Below, piece after piece: positions 1 through 12,720 of a stretch of 64,000 nt of DNA. Source of the DNA: Baylisascaris procyonis (taxonomy: Eukaryota > Nematoda > Chromadorea > Rhabditida > Ascarididae); the NCBI GenBank assembly GCA_037389465.1, contig JAZARR010000214.1, forward strand, positions 3,348,001 through 3,412,000, read 5' to 3'. The notes beneath the pieces are model-generated. The model made no database searches. It was not told the DNA's origin and saw nothing but the letters and a program-made list of their open reading frames with translations. Every line of letters starts with the position of its first letter. The first letter of the stretch is position 1. The position numbers and the translations under genes are program-made.

Positions 1-53
1 GATTGTAATAATTCACTGGATTTTTTTTCATGATCACTACATTTGTTTTGTAG

Positions 54-2362
54 AAAATTCGTAAGACTAGTCACGAGACGCGAACTGAAGAGCATCGTGA
101 ACGTATCATTCCGATTAAATTACTTCATACAGCTTCAAAGACAACTCCAGAAATGGAACGTAATCAGGTATAACTGATCAATGCATATGATTTTTACATT
201 ATTCATTACTTAAGGAGATTATATTCCATCGTTCTAATATCTACAGCCGAAAGTGAAGATGTCGAGATTCCTATAGCTATAGCTCTTCTCTTTCGTTCTT
301 TATATAATTCCTCTCTTCATTGTCTTTCCTTCTAAAATTTTGTAAGCGTTAATAACAAATCTTTGAAATACTAATAATGGCATGAAACTTTAATAATAAA
401 TGTTTGAAGATTTCCGGAAGTCGGCATTCATTCGTTGAATCGACAACTCAACAATCGACCAAATACGATACGAAGCAAATGGAAACAGAGAGTGGCTCAG
501 TGATTAAGCGCTATACATATGATCCATCGTCAATGTCACATAAAGAATTCATTCTCAAGGGTCCTGGCAAGAAAGAGGTTACTACCGGCAATGGAATCGA
601 TCTCGTAAAGGACACGCCATTTGCTGATCGAGGTATTAAGATTGTAGTTGCAAATTGACTTTTTATTGCACTAATTGCAAATCTATGTTGTCATACAAAA
701 TTTCGTCATTGACTTTTCACCTGTATTTCTTTCAAAAAAGCATTGCAGTAAGCTTTGCATTAGCGTTGTATCCGAAGAAAAGCCAATCGTGGTTTGCATA
801 TGCAAGAGTAACGATCGTCTTTAAGTCAAATTTTTTCTCATTCTCGATTGTAGCAAAAGATTTTTTACAGGATAGAATGTCAAAGCATTGTCAGCACATG
901 ATAAAAACGTTGAAGGTTACACATCGCACAATTGCATATCTCTGTTTGCTAATCGCAATTGCATCGCCACATTGTAAATGCAATTAAATATTCAGATTGC
1001 TCAAATTTGCCTGTTGCATTGCATTGCATTGTATTTTTGCACCCGTTAGACATGAAAAATTGAAAAAAAAAAGATAATGATACGCAAAGCTCAGCTGTTT
1101 TGCAATTCATGAAAAAAAATTTGTCCCCACACGATGAAATACACATTTCTGCTGAAGTTGCTGATATCACCACATGCTATTATAAGAAAAACACTTCGAA
1201 CTTTACTATTTACGGCCATACTATAACGCATATTATGTTTTTGTATGGCTGAATATGACATCTGAAGCTTTTATTCGTTTTTAAGGATCATCGCTACCAC
1301 GGCGACAAGTAACCAATGAAACGCTCATTAATGATGTCCCAATGGAGAATTTAGTGAGCTCAGGAAATTACAAGCATATAAAGAGTAGTCCCCCACCAGA
1401 CTACACTCCGGAGCCGGTAACGCCTCGAACTCCGTTGGCGACACTTGCCGGAGCAGATCAGTTGTCATCCGGAAATATTCAACAGCGCACTTCTACCTCT
1501 ATCGACATCGACGACGATGCTTCTACTGTTAGCTATATGATCTTTCGTTTGCTGAAAATACTACCTTTCAGAAAATGGTCCTCAAAAATTTGGAGTGGGG
1601 AAATGAAAACGAGGAAAATGACAAAAAAAAATATTAATCATGGTTAAGATTAGCAAAATCTTTGCCTGTAGCTTTGTGATAAAGTGAGGGGAAGTGAAAG
1701 ATTACAGAGGAACGAGACGCCCGTATCATGATCAACGTTGTGATGCTAGAATAATTGCTGTGCTTACTTTTCATGTTTTGCTCTTCATCCGCTTTAAACA
1801 TTCGATGACATTCAGTGCATTGTTTGCGTTGAAAGTGCTTCTCAACAAAAATTGTTTAACGTTACTGTTTACTTGAAGAGTGACACTTGATTCAAATTTT
1901 TAGACACACTCCAGTCGCTCATCAACGCATCGTCAGGTCGAAAAGCGTTCTTCATCACGTGATATGAAAGCTACTACGCCGTTGACGGAACTACCTTCAG
2001 CACTAAGCGTCGGCTCCGATTGGACCTATCATATTAGTGACGAGCTCAATACGCCATATTTCGATCACAGTATGCAAAGGTAAAAAAATTGTTTACTGAG
2101 TGAGTTTTTATTTGAAGTGGGTAGATAGAGTTGCATTTGTAACTGCAATAAGAACTAGTTTGGTATTTTTGATCCAGGTAAAGGATTAAATGGAATAATG
2201 ATTTTTCGAGTTGAGAAATTCATTAATTATTACATAAATGATGCACATAAATCAGTGACGCTACTTTTTTTTCCTTTTATTTATTGCAAGAACTTCAACA
2301 TTGTAATTGCTGCGTGCTGTAGACTTTCCAATAAATTATAACATGGACGCCAAATATTTATG

Positions 2363-2427
<65 letters not shown>

Positions 2428-5400
2428 ATGCATAAGTCGATATATTGCAAGCGAGAAATAGTAGACAGCAAATAGTGTTGTGTACACGATGTGGATATTT
2501 CGCCTATCTCTCGCTCGAGTAATATGCATCTGACACATGCTTTATATTTTAATTTCGTTGCGAGCATTGATATTTTAGTGTGCCTGCCTCAATGGAAGAA
2601 AAATAAAAAATAAATAGTGGAGTAATGAATATATTTTAAAGAATGGATCAATCTGTGGGGCAGATATCGCCCTCGAGACAGAAAAACGACTTCATAATTA
2701 CCCCAGAAATGAAGCAATCTCGTTCACCGATTATCGTTCGCGTAACTATGAGCCAAAAGGACAAAAGCGTCACACGTATTGATGATGAGCAAGAGGGCGG
2801 AACCGCAATTCCCTCTAAAAAACCCCTTGAAACCAATGTCGATGATGTCGCACCACCGGTAAATCTTTTTATTTGTTAGCGCGAATCTACAATTGGAAAT
2901 GAATAATTTATGAATCATCGATAATTCTACCAAAAGTCGGAAAGATAGGTATTTCATTATTCTTTAATGCAGTTTTATTTCCATAATCGATACATTGGAA
3001 ATTTTGAAAACTAATTTTTATCGATCGTTTTATGTGATTTAAATGTTTACGTAGAAAAAGTGCAAATAACAGTGTTGAATTTTGTGTCATTTAAGATTAC
3101 ATAAAAAAGTCATCAAAGAATTAGTAAGATTGCTTTAAATTTAAGGAGTACGATAGTGCATGGGCAAACATTCAGAGAACATCTCAACTTTCATTCGACG
3201 AGAAACAAAACATCGCCTCAGTCTACAATTCAGATGACACTATAACGGCATACGCTAGCACCTATGGCTACAATGGTGATGCAGCGGCAATTGCAACTAA
3301 AAGCCCTCTTAGCATCGGTAATTTATCTAATATCCATTCACTGATAGCTATCGTATTTCCAATAAGCGCTATCACTGGCTTTTCGATCAATACTTCCGAT
3401 ATTTTTTGATTTTAGAATAAATCGATCTCACTACATACTTTAGTTGAATATTAAAACATAGTTCAAATGTCGAATAGTTGGTCTAGCAGCCAAGTAAGCT
3501 ATCTTTTTAATTGGCTAAAGTCTAATCATTTATGAATTCGAAAATAAATCTGCAAATGGACAACTTTTCTACTTATTCATATTTAATATCCTTTAGAAAT
3601 TTCCGTTACTAAAGGAGCAAATCGTTGGATCGTTTCATTTATATTTGAGTTTATACCTTATCGTCTATGCACACTGTATTCTTTCTAGGTGGATCACAAC
3701 AAGGATCACCTCAACAAACTCAGATTGGTCAAAATATCCAGAATTTAACTGGTATAATTGAAAAACGAGACATTTACGGTTACGGTGGGGAAGAAAAAAA
3801 AGCCGCAATAGCAACAGCAACAACAACCACTCGAGCCACCGCTGGTAATTTTTTGTGTTATTTTGAGTATCTTATGAACGTCGGTCATCAGTTACTTCTT
3901 ATTTCCTTCGAACTTCTTAATAGTAGAATGTTAGGGAAAATGTATACTGGATACTGTGTAGTACCAAGAATGTATACGATAGTCACATTACAATTTCATA
4001 AAGTCAATAAATGTACCTTGAAAATACCCTTTGCCATGTTTTTCAACGATCAAATTGTGCAGTTGTTGATTTTATTTTTCGTTCACTGCGACAAAAAATG
4101 TTGGAGGCAGTTTGATGTAAAAATAATTTTTTGCTCACTTACATCGAATTTCGTTTGCACACAATATACTAATGATCATTGAATGAATGGATGATTCTCT
4201 TTCATATTGTGGATAATTGCCAGTCTAATGCTGGGACTGGACAAGCGCGAGCGTCCTTATCAGCGGGCACTATCAACCCTTTCATATTTTTGGGTTGAAG
4301 ACGGTCAAAAGTTTGAAAGGAATCATTGTAAACTTTGAGTGGACATGATGACTGGCCATTGATGAGATGTGACCTTTGTTATTGGACCGGTGCAACACTT
4401 CCAAGCTATGAATTCGAATTTCCCGTCCTGAATAAATTGGATAAAATTTTTCATAATTTTTCATTATTCTATCACAATCTACAAAGCTCGGACCTAGCCG
4501 CCAGATTTCATCAATTTTGGCGGGGAACTCGAAATTTCTTAGCTGTCTTTTAATATGCCAGATTCAAACGCAGAGTCGAACATGTTCGACCGATTGACCA
4601 GCAAAAATCAAGAGTGGATATTTTTGCCGTGATCAGGGAACGTTACCGGCAGAGACTGATGCATATTAAAGGATGGGAACGGACAAAAAAAAAACAGAAG
4701 TAGTAAAGCGCATTATAAGATACCTTTGAAATTGTTGTCGGTTTTGCAGGAGCATCTATTAAAGGCGCTCTTCAACAAAATCAAAAGGTAAATGAGTTGA
4801 ACAGTAGAAATGAAGCAGCGAACAGGTACAGTGCTAATTATGGGTATGGCAGCGACGAAACAACAACCGCCACCACAAAGGCAACCACCATTACAGGCGA
4901 GCATCTTCTTTACTGCACTAGTTCTATTCGAAATTGCCTTCCTTATCTCACAGATATTGTGATATTCCCACAACAGTTACCTTAATTCCGCCACTCATCT
5001 GCCTCCTTCATTTGTCTGTTTACAATATCCAGGTAGTCCCATGAAAGCGCATAAATAAGCAGGTATGTTGGAATGTCTCCTTAAATATTATGCATCCTTC
5101 TTCTAAAACTCTTGTTCTTCTCTATGTTGTGAAAATGCGTTGTTTTACACTGGTTCAGAATCGTCATTTAAAAAAATTAATGTTTTATCTTTAGGAGGCA
5201 CTGCAGCAGGCGTATATCAGCAAAATCAAAATACATATGGGAGTCAAATTACAAGTGCGCAAAGCGGTAAGAGTTACGGATACGATGATAGTGGGACAGC
5301 AGCAACAACAATAGCGAAAATGAAAACGTCGACAACAACAGGTAGCATGACCGATCGTGGTGGGAATTGTTATGTCTATCCTGTTCCTCGATTTTTTTGT

Positions 5401-8400
5401 GCTATTGCATGCACTCAGCAATGTGATACTAGAGGTGATTTTACTCGATACTTAATAGTAAAGGATTTCAAGTTATGCTAACATTTCGATTGAAATTTAA
5501 TGCATAAAATAGTAAATTAGAATAGTTTGCATGTTTTATGAGCATGTGAAGCATTTCCTTCTCGGTTTTCAACAAGAGTGTTTTCATTTTTTAAGGGCAA
5601 AATGCATTTTTAAATATGACCTCGACTACAGGAGGCACTGCCACGAATGTCTATCAGGAAAACGCAAACTTTAATGGAAATCAGATTGCAACAACCGCTC
5701 AGCTTGGTAGAACCCATGGGCATGATGGTGAAGAAACAACAACAACAACAACGAAAACAATGGTTACCACCGGTAAACAGCATTCGAATTCTCAGAGGCA
5801 CAAGAATTTGACTTGCTTTGCATTATTGACTTTTTAGCTTTTACCATGCAATTATATGTTAGTTAATGCTTTTGATGCAGCTCTTGAGTGGGTAGGTTTG
5901 CTAGTTCATTTGAATATATCAGTTTGTGGATTCAACTGGGTTTGAAAAATCGGTGACACTTGTCTCACTACAAGGGCTCATCTCTGAGGAATCAAAGAGC
6001 TAATATGAAACTCAAAGGAGCGTTAACTAGGGTTACGATTAAGGAGCGACTATAAGGAAGGCCAGCAAACTGCAGATCAGTTGCTTTCATGTAGAACAGG
6101 GAAATGACGATCACATGGCAAAACAAACCCTTTATGGATGCCTTGAAGCAAAACTCGGAACGTATAAAAGGAAAACACATTTGCTTATAGGTATTGGTCT
6201 GATTCCAGTGCTCGGCGAAGCCTTATCGGGTAGGTCGAAGATAGTTCGAGCCAAAGCGGCGTGAAGAGGAATACAGAAATTGTCCGTTCGTTTGGAGTGA
6301 TCATTGGCGTGGTGCTGTCCATGTGCAGACCGGGAGAACCTCGGCACTCCGCAGTACCACTCGGCAACTCGGTCTCCACACGGACAACATCACGCCAATG
6401 ATCACTTCACACGAACGGTCCACTCCTGCATTCCGCTTCACGTCTCTTTGGCTCGAACCAGCTTTTATGTACCAATGGATGCAGGCAGATACGCTCCTCT
6501 TTTATAAATTCCGAGTTTTGCCTCAAGGCATTCGTAAAGAATTTGTTCTGTTATGTGATCGTCATTTCCCTCTTCCGCATGAAAGCAGTTGATCTGCAAT
6601 TTGCTAATCTTCCTTACACAACCGCGACCACAAAAATCCCACTGATCACGTTTTAAGTACTGTGGACTGCCAGGGCCTCGTAGTGATTGGCGTTCGCTTA
6701 TTTTCGCAGCAGGTTTGTGCGGAATTGTTCAAACTGAAGGCAGCGGGTGGCTGATGACTCAGTTGATCGATGGTGGACTTTACTAGCTTCGTGTAAATCG
6801 AAGGAGATATATTTGACTAAGAGTGCCCCACCTGGCCTTACCTTGTAGCATATGAATGCTAGGAATAAACTTAGCTGCTTATTTGCGCTACAATCGTGGC
6901 GCATCTCAATAGGCCAAAAAGGAAAGGAACATATGAGAGGAGTCGAAAGAGCCTAATCCCATCCTTGTGAATGCCAATTTCACAGCAACAGTCAAATAAA
7001 CAATCGAAAAAATATCAGTGATTGAAAGAAAGAGAATTAGCGAAACAAACATTACTTCATCACTGAGCTCACTTTAAAATCAGCAGGAGGATAGTTATGA
7101 ATGGAACCTTTATTCTATTTTGTGCCTCCTTTATACGGTGCACCAGTTTTTAGTTATTTCCTGTCTTTAGGAGGTATAGGAGGAGGTTCAATTCAGCAGC
7201 AACAACATCAATATGGAATACAAGCGAAGTCAGCAATGAAAAAGAGTGCTAAAGGATTCGGTTATGTTGAAGATGAAACGACGACCACAACAAAAACTGT
7301 CGTTACTGCTGGTATGTAAATGCTTTGCTTGTTTCTTATGAACTACGTAAGGTGAAAAAGAGGTTGTTGCTGCATTCAATTTTTTTCCGCCATATTTTGC
7401 CGTAGTGTAACCAATTTATTTTACTAGCTCAATTTTATTGGCACGCTTGAAACAACGATTAAAGTTCAATCCAATTTTCTATAGAATGTACATCGAAACG
7501 ACATCAAGCCTCACATTCTTGTCCCCTCTCGAGCTTCGCTGCTGTGTTCATTGTGAGTGTCGAGTATCATAAGTCGGATTTTTCCACGTTTTAAAGATAT
7601 CACCTTTCGCATCGATACTTTTGTAGTTTCTCACCGATTTATGACGCAGTGGGAAAGGAGAATGGTGCGGGAGGGAGGATTTTTCTAAATTGTATGACTC
7701 GAATCATTTTTTTTTCAATACGGACATTCTTCCGCATAAGTACCACGCAGCTGACCTCTGCCCCATCTATAAATATTTTAGGGGTGTGGTAGATGCAGTA
7801 ATGATTTAGTTTTATTGGTCATCCAGTTTATTGTAAATACCTTTATCATTTTACAGCGTTCTACAATCTTTGAATTATGAATGCCCGAATTAAATTTGTA
7901 AACGAATATTGCTTCAATGAGTCTCATCTCGTAATGCTCATAGATTTAGTGATTGAACGTTTGTTTGACAAGTTGCTTAGTTTGTAAATATCGACTTTTT
8001 CTTAGACAATGTAAAAAACTTGAGAGCATGCTAGTTTCTTCCAAAAAAAAAAATTAATGTAAAAAAATGCTCATCAATTGGGCTGAAATTGTTTTATTTT
8101 GCTTGCCAAATTTCTGCACTACTTATAGAAAATGATGGAATAGGTGCACAACAAAAGCGAGGTGCATCGGCATCTTTAGCTCAAAAGAGTGCTACTGGCT
8201 ATAACTATGATGACAGCGATGATGAGTTTACAACTACAACGAAAACTGTCACCACCACAGGTGGATGGTAACTCATATTTCCGCTTAATCTTACGCAACT
8301 TCTCTCGTTATTCGTCGTCAGTTTTAAGCATAAACTAAATGGAGGATAGCTTAGTATTTTGAATTCCACCTAGATGATATTGCGTTTTGGGGTCGATGAA

Positions 8401-11400
8401 ACACTATCAACTCTCTGTATTTTAATGATATAATATCATTCCGTTGGCATTTTATGTAATGACGCCACATTTTGCAATATTCTGTCGAAGGGTTTAAATA
8501 ATGAAATTCCATTGGAACGTTTAAACGACATGCATTTTCATAAAACTTCGACAAAATTCGTAAAAAGAGCATAGAAGATGAGATGGTTTCTTTGATGGTG
8601 TTTGTGGGAAGTTTGGATAATTTGGTGAATTTTCTGAAAAAGTTTAAAAACGGTTTGAACGATTTTATTTAATTACTTTGTTTGTCGTTTCGTAAAATAT
8701 AAAATTTCCAAAGAAAAAAGTTTTATGGCATCGCTGCTTTTATTAGTGCGATTTTGCAGTGGTATTTCGTTGAGAATAATGCTCTGTAAAAATTTATTCG
8801 ATCCAGTTTCCTTCATAAAAAAAGTTAAAGGATTTAAACGATTTAGTTCTGCGTCAGCAAAAGTTTTTTTAAGTGGCGATTTGGCTTTTTTTTCCACAAA
8901 ATTCATCAATCGTTCAAATGATTCAATTTTGGCGTTCCTTATTATCAGTTTTTTTGGAAACTTTAAAAGTATTGTTATACTGTGTTATACTGTTGGTGAT
9001 TTCTTTACCGTTCCATTTTATGCATATCCTGTTTTCTTGGGAAAAACTTTTTTTGCATAAAGCACAAAGTGTTTTCTCGAGCTTCTCTGAGGCATAGAGA
9101 ACACACGCGTTTTGGAAGGTCCTATGTCTTAACGTGTGCATTGTTATGCTTATTTGCTAATGTATCTTCATTGTTATGCTTAGTGCTAATGTGTTTGATA
9201 ATTTCTACAAAAGCTATAGTCGTGGTACATTCTTATAGAAGCTCTGTTCTACATTTGGAATTCTGTTGATGGATCTTTAAAAAAGACTAACTTACAAAAC
9301 ACTATAATTTGTTGTTTTTCAGTGAAGTAAAATGTCAAATAATGCGATGCACTTTTATTTTAATGCATGTGAAATAGGTACTCCGAAGTAACTTTAAGAT
9401 CGTTGACTTATAAGGAATTCGTTTGATCGTCGGATTCACACCTTTGTTCGTTGAGTATCTGATACGTGTTCAACTTATTCTTTCAAAAATAACATTTAAT
9501 TGATAGCATCAGTGATATGCTCGAATGAAAGAGGTGTTTTCGCTGTAGAAATATTTTTTAAATATAAAGTCATTTCGGTTGCAGAAAGCGGTGGAGGAGC
9601 GCCGCATGTTCCATTGCATCAGACACAGAGTTATGGATTTAAAAAGAATGCAGCGGACTACAGCTATGAAGACGAGCAAACAACTACTACCAAAGGTTGA
9701 ATTTCTTTTCAAATAAACTTCGAACATGAATTCATGTCCATTATTTGTGAGAATTAGGTGAACGGTCACAAAAAAACGAGTTGAATGTCTTGCAACGATT
9801 GCAATACACCAATATATAAATCTTTAAATTAATTCAAAAAGCTAGAGCAAAAACAGTTTCCTTTGAAATTGATATCCAAATTTTCTAAACTATCAGTTCG
9901 ACTTGAAGGATGATGATTGAAACATTACAGTACGATACGATATGCCACCTGGAAGTATTGATGCGCTTATTGGAGAACGTCAAAAAGGTGAGCGCATGAT
10001 TTCATTTATTTATATTTTAATTAATGAAAAGAATTTTGACTTCAAAAAACTATACATTACAAAATGCTTGACGCGTTCCTTGGACAAAATTGATGCCACG
10101 ACATTCCAGATTAATATCCAGCTGGAATAATTTAATACTAAATGCAGATTGAGACATCCAGATATCGCAATAGCCCAGCAAAAAATACCAATTGATTCTG
10201 GAACATAATCATAAGCAATAATATATTAAATTCTTTTGTAGAAAAAAATACTCAATTGATATCAAAAATCTAGCAATTCATCTCTTTTTTCAATCGTTCG
10301 AACTGTAGAAAAAACTTTAAAAATATTATATCCTTTCATTTTCTAATAATTTCTAAACACTTTTCATCATGTATTAAGTGAACTGCAAAAGCTATAATGC
10401 AGTATATTTCATATCCTATCAGTGTGATGTCTTTTTGTACTCCCTATTGGTTTAATTATCAACACTTGAAAAGAACTATTTTGAATTTTTGTTCAAATAT
10501 TTATTTATTCAAATAGAATTAAATTAGGAATTGTTTCATATCTGTAGGTGATGCTGAGAACTATTTACAATCATCACAAGTGCATAGCCGTAATGAGCAA
10601 GAGAATTTGCTCGGTCGTCACTCTTCACTTCATGTTCATCAATCAGCGGGTCCCACCAAAAACTATCTGGACAGGTATCGTATCAAGTTTAATTTTTTTT
10701 TTAATTTCAAGTTGAAATAAAGAGCAATTGCCTTCAAAATTTCCTCTTCTCTTCGACCTGCGCATACGGTGCCAGAGAAGCTGGCACCGTATGCGCTTTT
10801 GCTTCCAGAAAAGTTGGTAAGGTATATGATGCTGCTTCCCACTTATTTGAGCAACTAGTTCGACAAGTTATCAAAAAAGATAAAATATTGCGCGATAAAT
10901 GAATTCTTATGTTAGCCGACCTGACCATCAGTACAAATATAAAAATCTTCGTTTTTTATGACGTGACCGACATAAGGTGGAGATCGGACTGGGTGGAATT
11001 CATGTAAGTTTCTAGTGCCTTAAAATCTATACGTCCTTCCGAGGCTGATGCATCATTGTGAAATAAGAAGTAAAAGGTCAATCTATGGTTCACTTTGTGC
11101 CCGCCACATTCCATAACTCCATCATCGGTTTTGTGACTTGACAGCGCAGACAGCTAGACAGACACTCTCATACATGCTTACAGACGCGCTTATCACTGCC
11201 ATAATCGTCTTATGAAGGCAAATTTTTCAAAATTCGTAATGTTAGACATTCCTGTAGTACTTCCAATATGGGATAGTTTAGAACTGTTTGCAGTCGAATA
11301 AACACTGCATCCTGAGTTATAGATGTTTAGAGAGTTTCAAAAAGTAAAAATAAAATAATACTGCTCATTCCTTCTATGAGGAACGAAATTAGCATTTCTG

Positions 11401-12049
11401 TTGCTCTACCTATTCGCTCTTTATAATTAACCTCTAAATTCCGATTATTTCATCAGCCAAAATAAGAATCGGTTGTGGAAGAAAGAAGAATCCGTTTTTT
11501 TTCAGAGTCTGCTATAAAATTTTTAAAATTTCTTAAAATTAGGGAAATGAATTGTTTTCCATTTTTTCCGTTCGTTCAAATCCCAAAACCTGAAGCGAAC
11601 CCATACACGACCATCTTAAGAAGCAAATCCTCAGTGGCAAATTATGTCAGTGCTCATATCTTCGCTTAATAAAACAAAATTTCCTTACTCTCATTATCTT
11701 TATTGTCTATCTTCTATGCATAAATCCATTAAAAACATGTGCTCAAGAATAGGATGTTATTGGAAGCAGTGATATTGATGCGGGTGAGGGGTTTGTATTG
11801 ATGATAGCAATAGCTGAAAGTTAATAATCGTGCAATTAATCATTTATAAAAGCGATCGCTCTTAAGCGAATAGTACGTTACACCATCGGTAAGCGTAACA
11901 ATTTCAGTGTTGAAGATGTTCAAAAATCGCGTGCTGTTGATCGACGCGATCCACGCAGATCTGTGAAATTTTGGTGTTTAACGTTATGTCCCCTAATAGC
12001 GGCACTAATTGTCTGTGTGGTCCTCGTTATGCTTCTTTTCGTTTTATGA
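54..12049 (+). CDS. Large modular tail-anchored protein, isoform A (5' partial, 16 exons, unrecognised family)
   Basis: Exons deduced from splice sites and continuous phase: 54-167, 410-632, 1286-1527 (donor least certain), 1904-2079, 2642-2858, 3146-3317, 3689-3844, 4750-4896, 5195-5341, 5632-5772, 7171-7311, 8129-8260, 9585-9695, 9931-9987, 10548-10674, 11908-12049. Together they give 814 codons plus a stop in one unbroken frame. The first exon begins at a splice acceptor, so the true start lies upstream of the window. The N-terminal half is polar, rich in Ser/Thr/Pro/Arg (for example PPPDYTPEPVTPRTP) with no catalytic motif I recognise. Exons 7-13 are homologous repeats (separate entry). 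The last exon has a basic patch (RRDPRRSVKFW) and then a hydrophobic run from about WCLTLCPLIAA to the stop, so the C-terminus is a membrane anchor with almost nothing beyond it. A scaffold or cytoskeletal linker is a guess only. No family name can be supported from memory. Confidence 0.8.
2368..2425. repeat. (TA)n microsatellite, about 58 bp
   Basis: Uninterrupted alternating A and T in the intron between exons 1904-2079 and 2642-2858 of the modular gene. Open frames of Tyr-Ile repeats across it are artefacts. Confidence 0.95.
3146..9695 (+). repeat. Tandem array of homologous phase-1 coding exons (Gln/Gly - YGY - Thr/Lys module)
   Basis: Seven exons (3689-3844, 4750-4896, 5195-5341, 5632-5772, 7171-7311, 8129-8260, 9585-9695) all begin and end in phase 1. 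They encode variants of one 37-52 residue unit: Gly-Gly or similar, a Gln/Asn-rich stretch (YQQNQ, QQQHQ), a Ser/Ala-Lys segment, an aromatic core (YGYGS, YGYDD, YNYDD, YSYED), an acidic pair, then a Thr-rich tail (TTTTKTVTTTG). Exon 3146-3317 enters in phase 0, leaves in phase 1, and carries a degenerate YGYN core, so it looks like the 5' boundary copy. Because every internal unit is symmetric, any number can be skipped without breaking the frame. Units are separated by introns of about 290 to 1,400 bases, so this is exon duplication rather than a DNA satellite. Confidence 0.85.
6040..6640. mobile_element. Long imperfect inverted repeat (foldback element) in an intron
   Basis: The left arm (about 6040-6325) and right arm (about 6365-6640) are reverse complements with scattered substitutions. 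For example, left CTTGAAGCAAAACTCGGAA matches the complement of right TTCCGAGTTTTGCCTCAAG, and GGAAATGACGATCACAT on the left pairs with ATGTGATCGTCATTTCC on the right. The unpaired centre is only a few tens of bases. It lies in the intron between repeat exons 5632-5772 and 7171-7311 and is more GC-rich than its surroundings. Terminal duplications were not identified, so the exact ends are uncertain. A foldback or MITE-like transposon is likely. No transposase frame is present. Confidence 0.75.
10760..10796. repeat. Perfect 16-bp hairpin with 5-nt loop
   Basis: GCGCATACGGTGCCAG at 10760-10775 and its exact reverse complement at 10781-10796 are separated by AGAAG. It lies in the intron after exon 10548-10674, just before the region of alternative 3' exons. 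Pairing outside the 16 bp is poor, which argues against a microRNA precursor. Confidence 0.85.
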
Positions 12050-12145
12050 TAACTAACCGTACATCTCACAGCCAATGATCGGTGACTTTGGAGTTCGACT
12101 CTTCCACAATTCATTTACATAGTTATTTTAACCTATCCATGCTGC

Positions 12146-12151
12146 AATAAA
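12146..12151 (+). promoter_or_regulatory. Poly(A) signal AATAAA for terminal exon A
   Basis: Canonical hexamer 97 bases after the TGA of the terminal exon at 11908-12049. Its presence supports that exon being a true 3' end rather than an internal exon. Confidence 0.6.
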
Positions 12152-12424
12152 GAATTCAACGGTTCCTAAATAGCGAACAATCGGCTGATTTGATTTGCGT
12201 TATCTATGGAAACGGATTCTGAAAAGAGTTTAATCCCGGATTCACCTATGTCTTCTTGTTCACATTTGCATTTCCTCTTTAATAATCCGTTTTGACATGC
12301 ATATGCTTCAACAAAAACTCATCGTATAGCTAACAAACAACGATCTATCTCTATAACAAAACTTTTGCCTTCTTAGACAAATAGTTCATACGGTTAACAT
12401 CTTCTAGTGGTTTTTGAAGGTATA

Positions 12425-12720
12425 GTCTAATGGCTCATGAGTGACCCACATCATAATGAGTCATGAGTGGCTCATTTAGCATTCTAATGACTCGAGAGTG
12501 ACTCACATCATATTGGGCTATGAGTGATTCGCTCACATCACGGTGATTCATGATTCATAGTACATCGTAAACACTCAGAAGGGCCTTTTTTTACATCATG
12601 ATGAGTCATGATTGACTCTATTGAATCAGTTCACTTGCATCATTATAAGTCATGAGTGATTTTGTTGAATTTGCTCGCTTACAGTATAATGAATGGTGAG
12701 TGACTCTTCTGAGCTAGTGG
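12425..12720. repeat. Degenerate minisatellite rich in TGAGTCAT / TGACTC
   Basis: Repeated motifs such as AATGAGTCATGAGTG, GAGTGACTCACATCAT and CATGATTGACTC recur at irregular spacing of roughly 25-60 bases over about 300 bp. The motifs are partly palindromic and vary too much for a clean unit length. The stretch lies between terminal exons A and B of the modular gene. No coding sense is apparent. Confidence 0.65.

Noticed and set aside
245..300. Acceptor CTACAG before 246 as an alternative exon 2
   Set aside because: The frame required by exon 1 (phase 0) meets a stop after nine codons.
2281..2567. Tyr-Ile repeat proteins
   Set aside because: Translation of the (TA)n microsatellite.
3667..4182. 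171-codon plus-strand open frame
   Set aside because: Only 3689-3844 is coding (a repeat exon). The rest is intron read-through past the GT donor.
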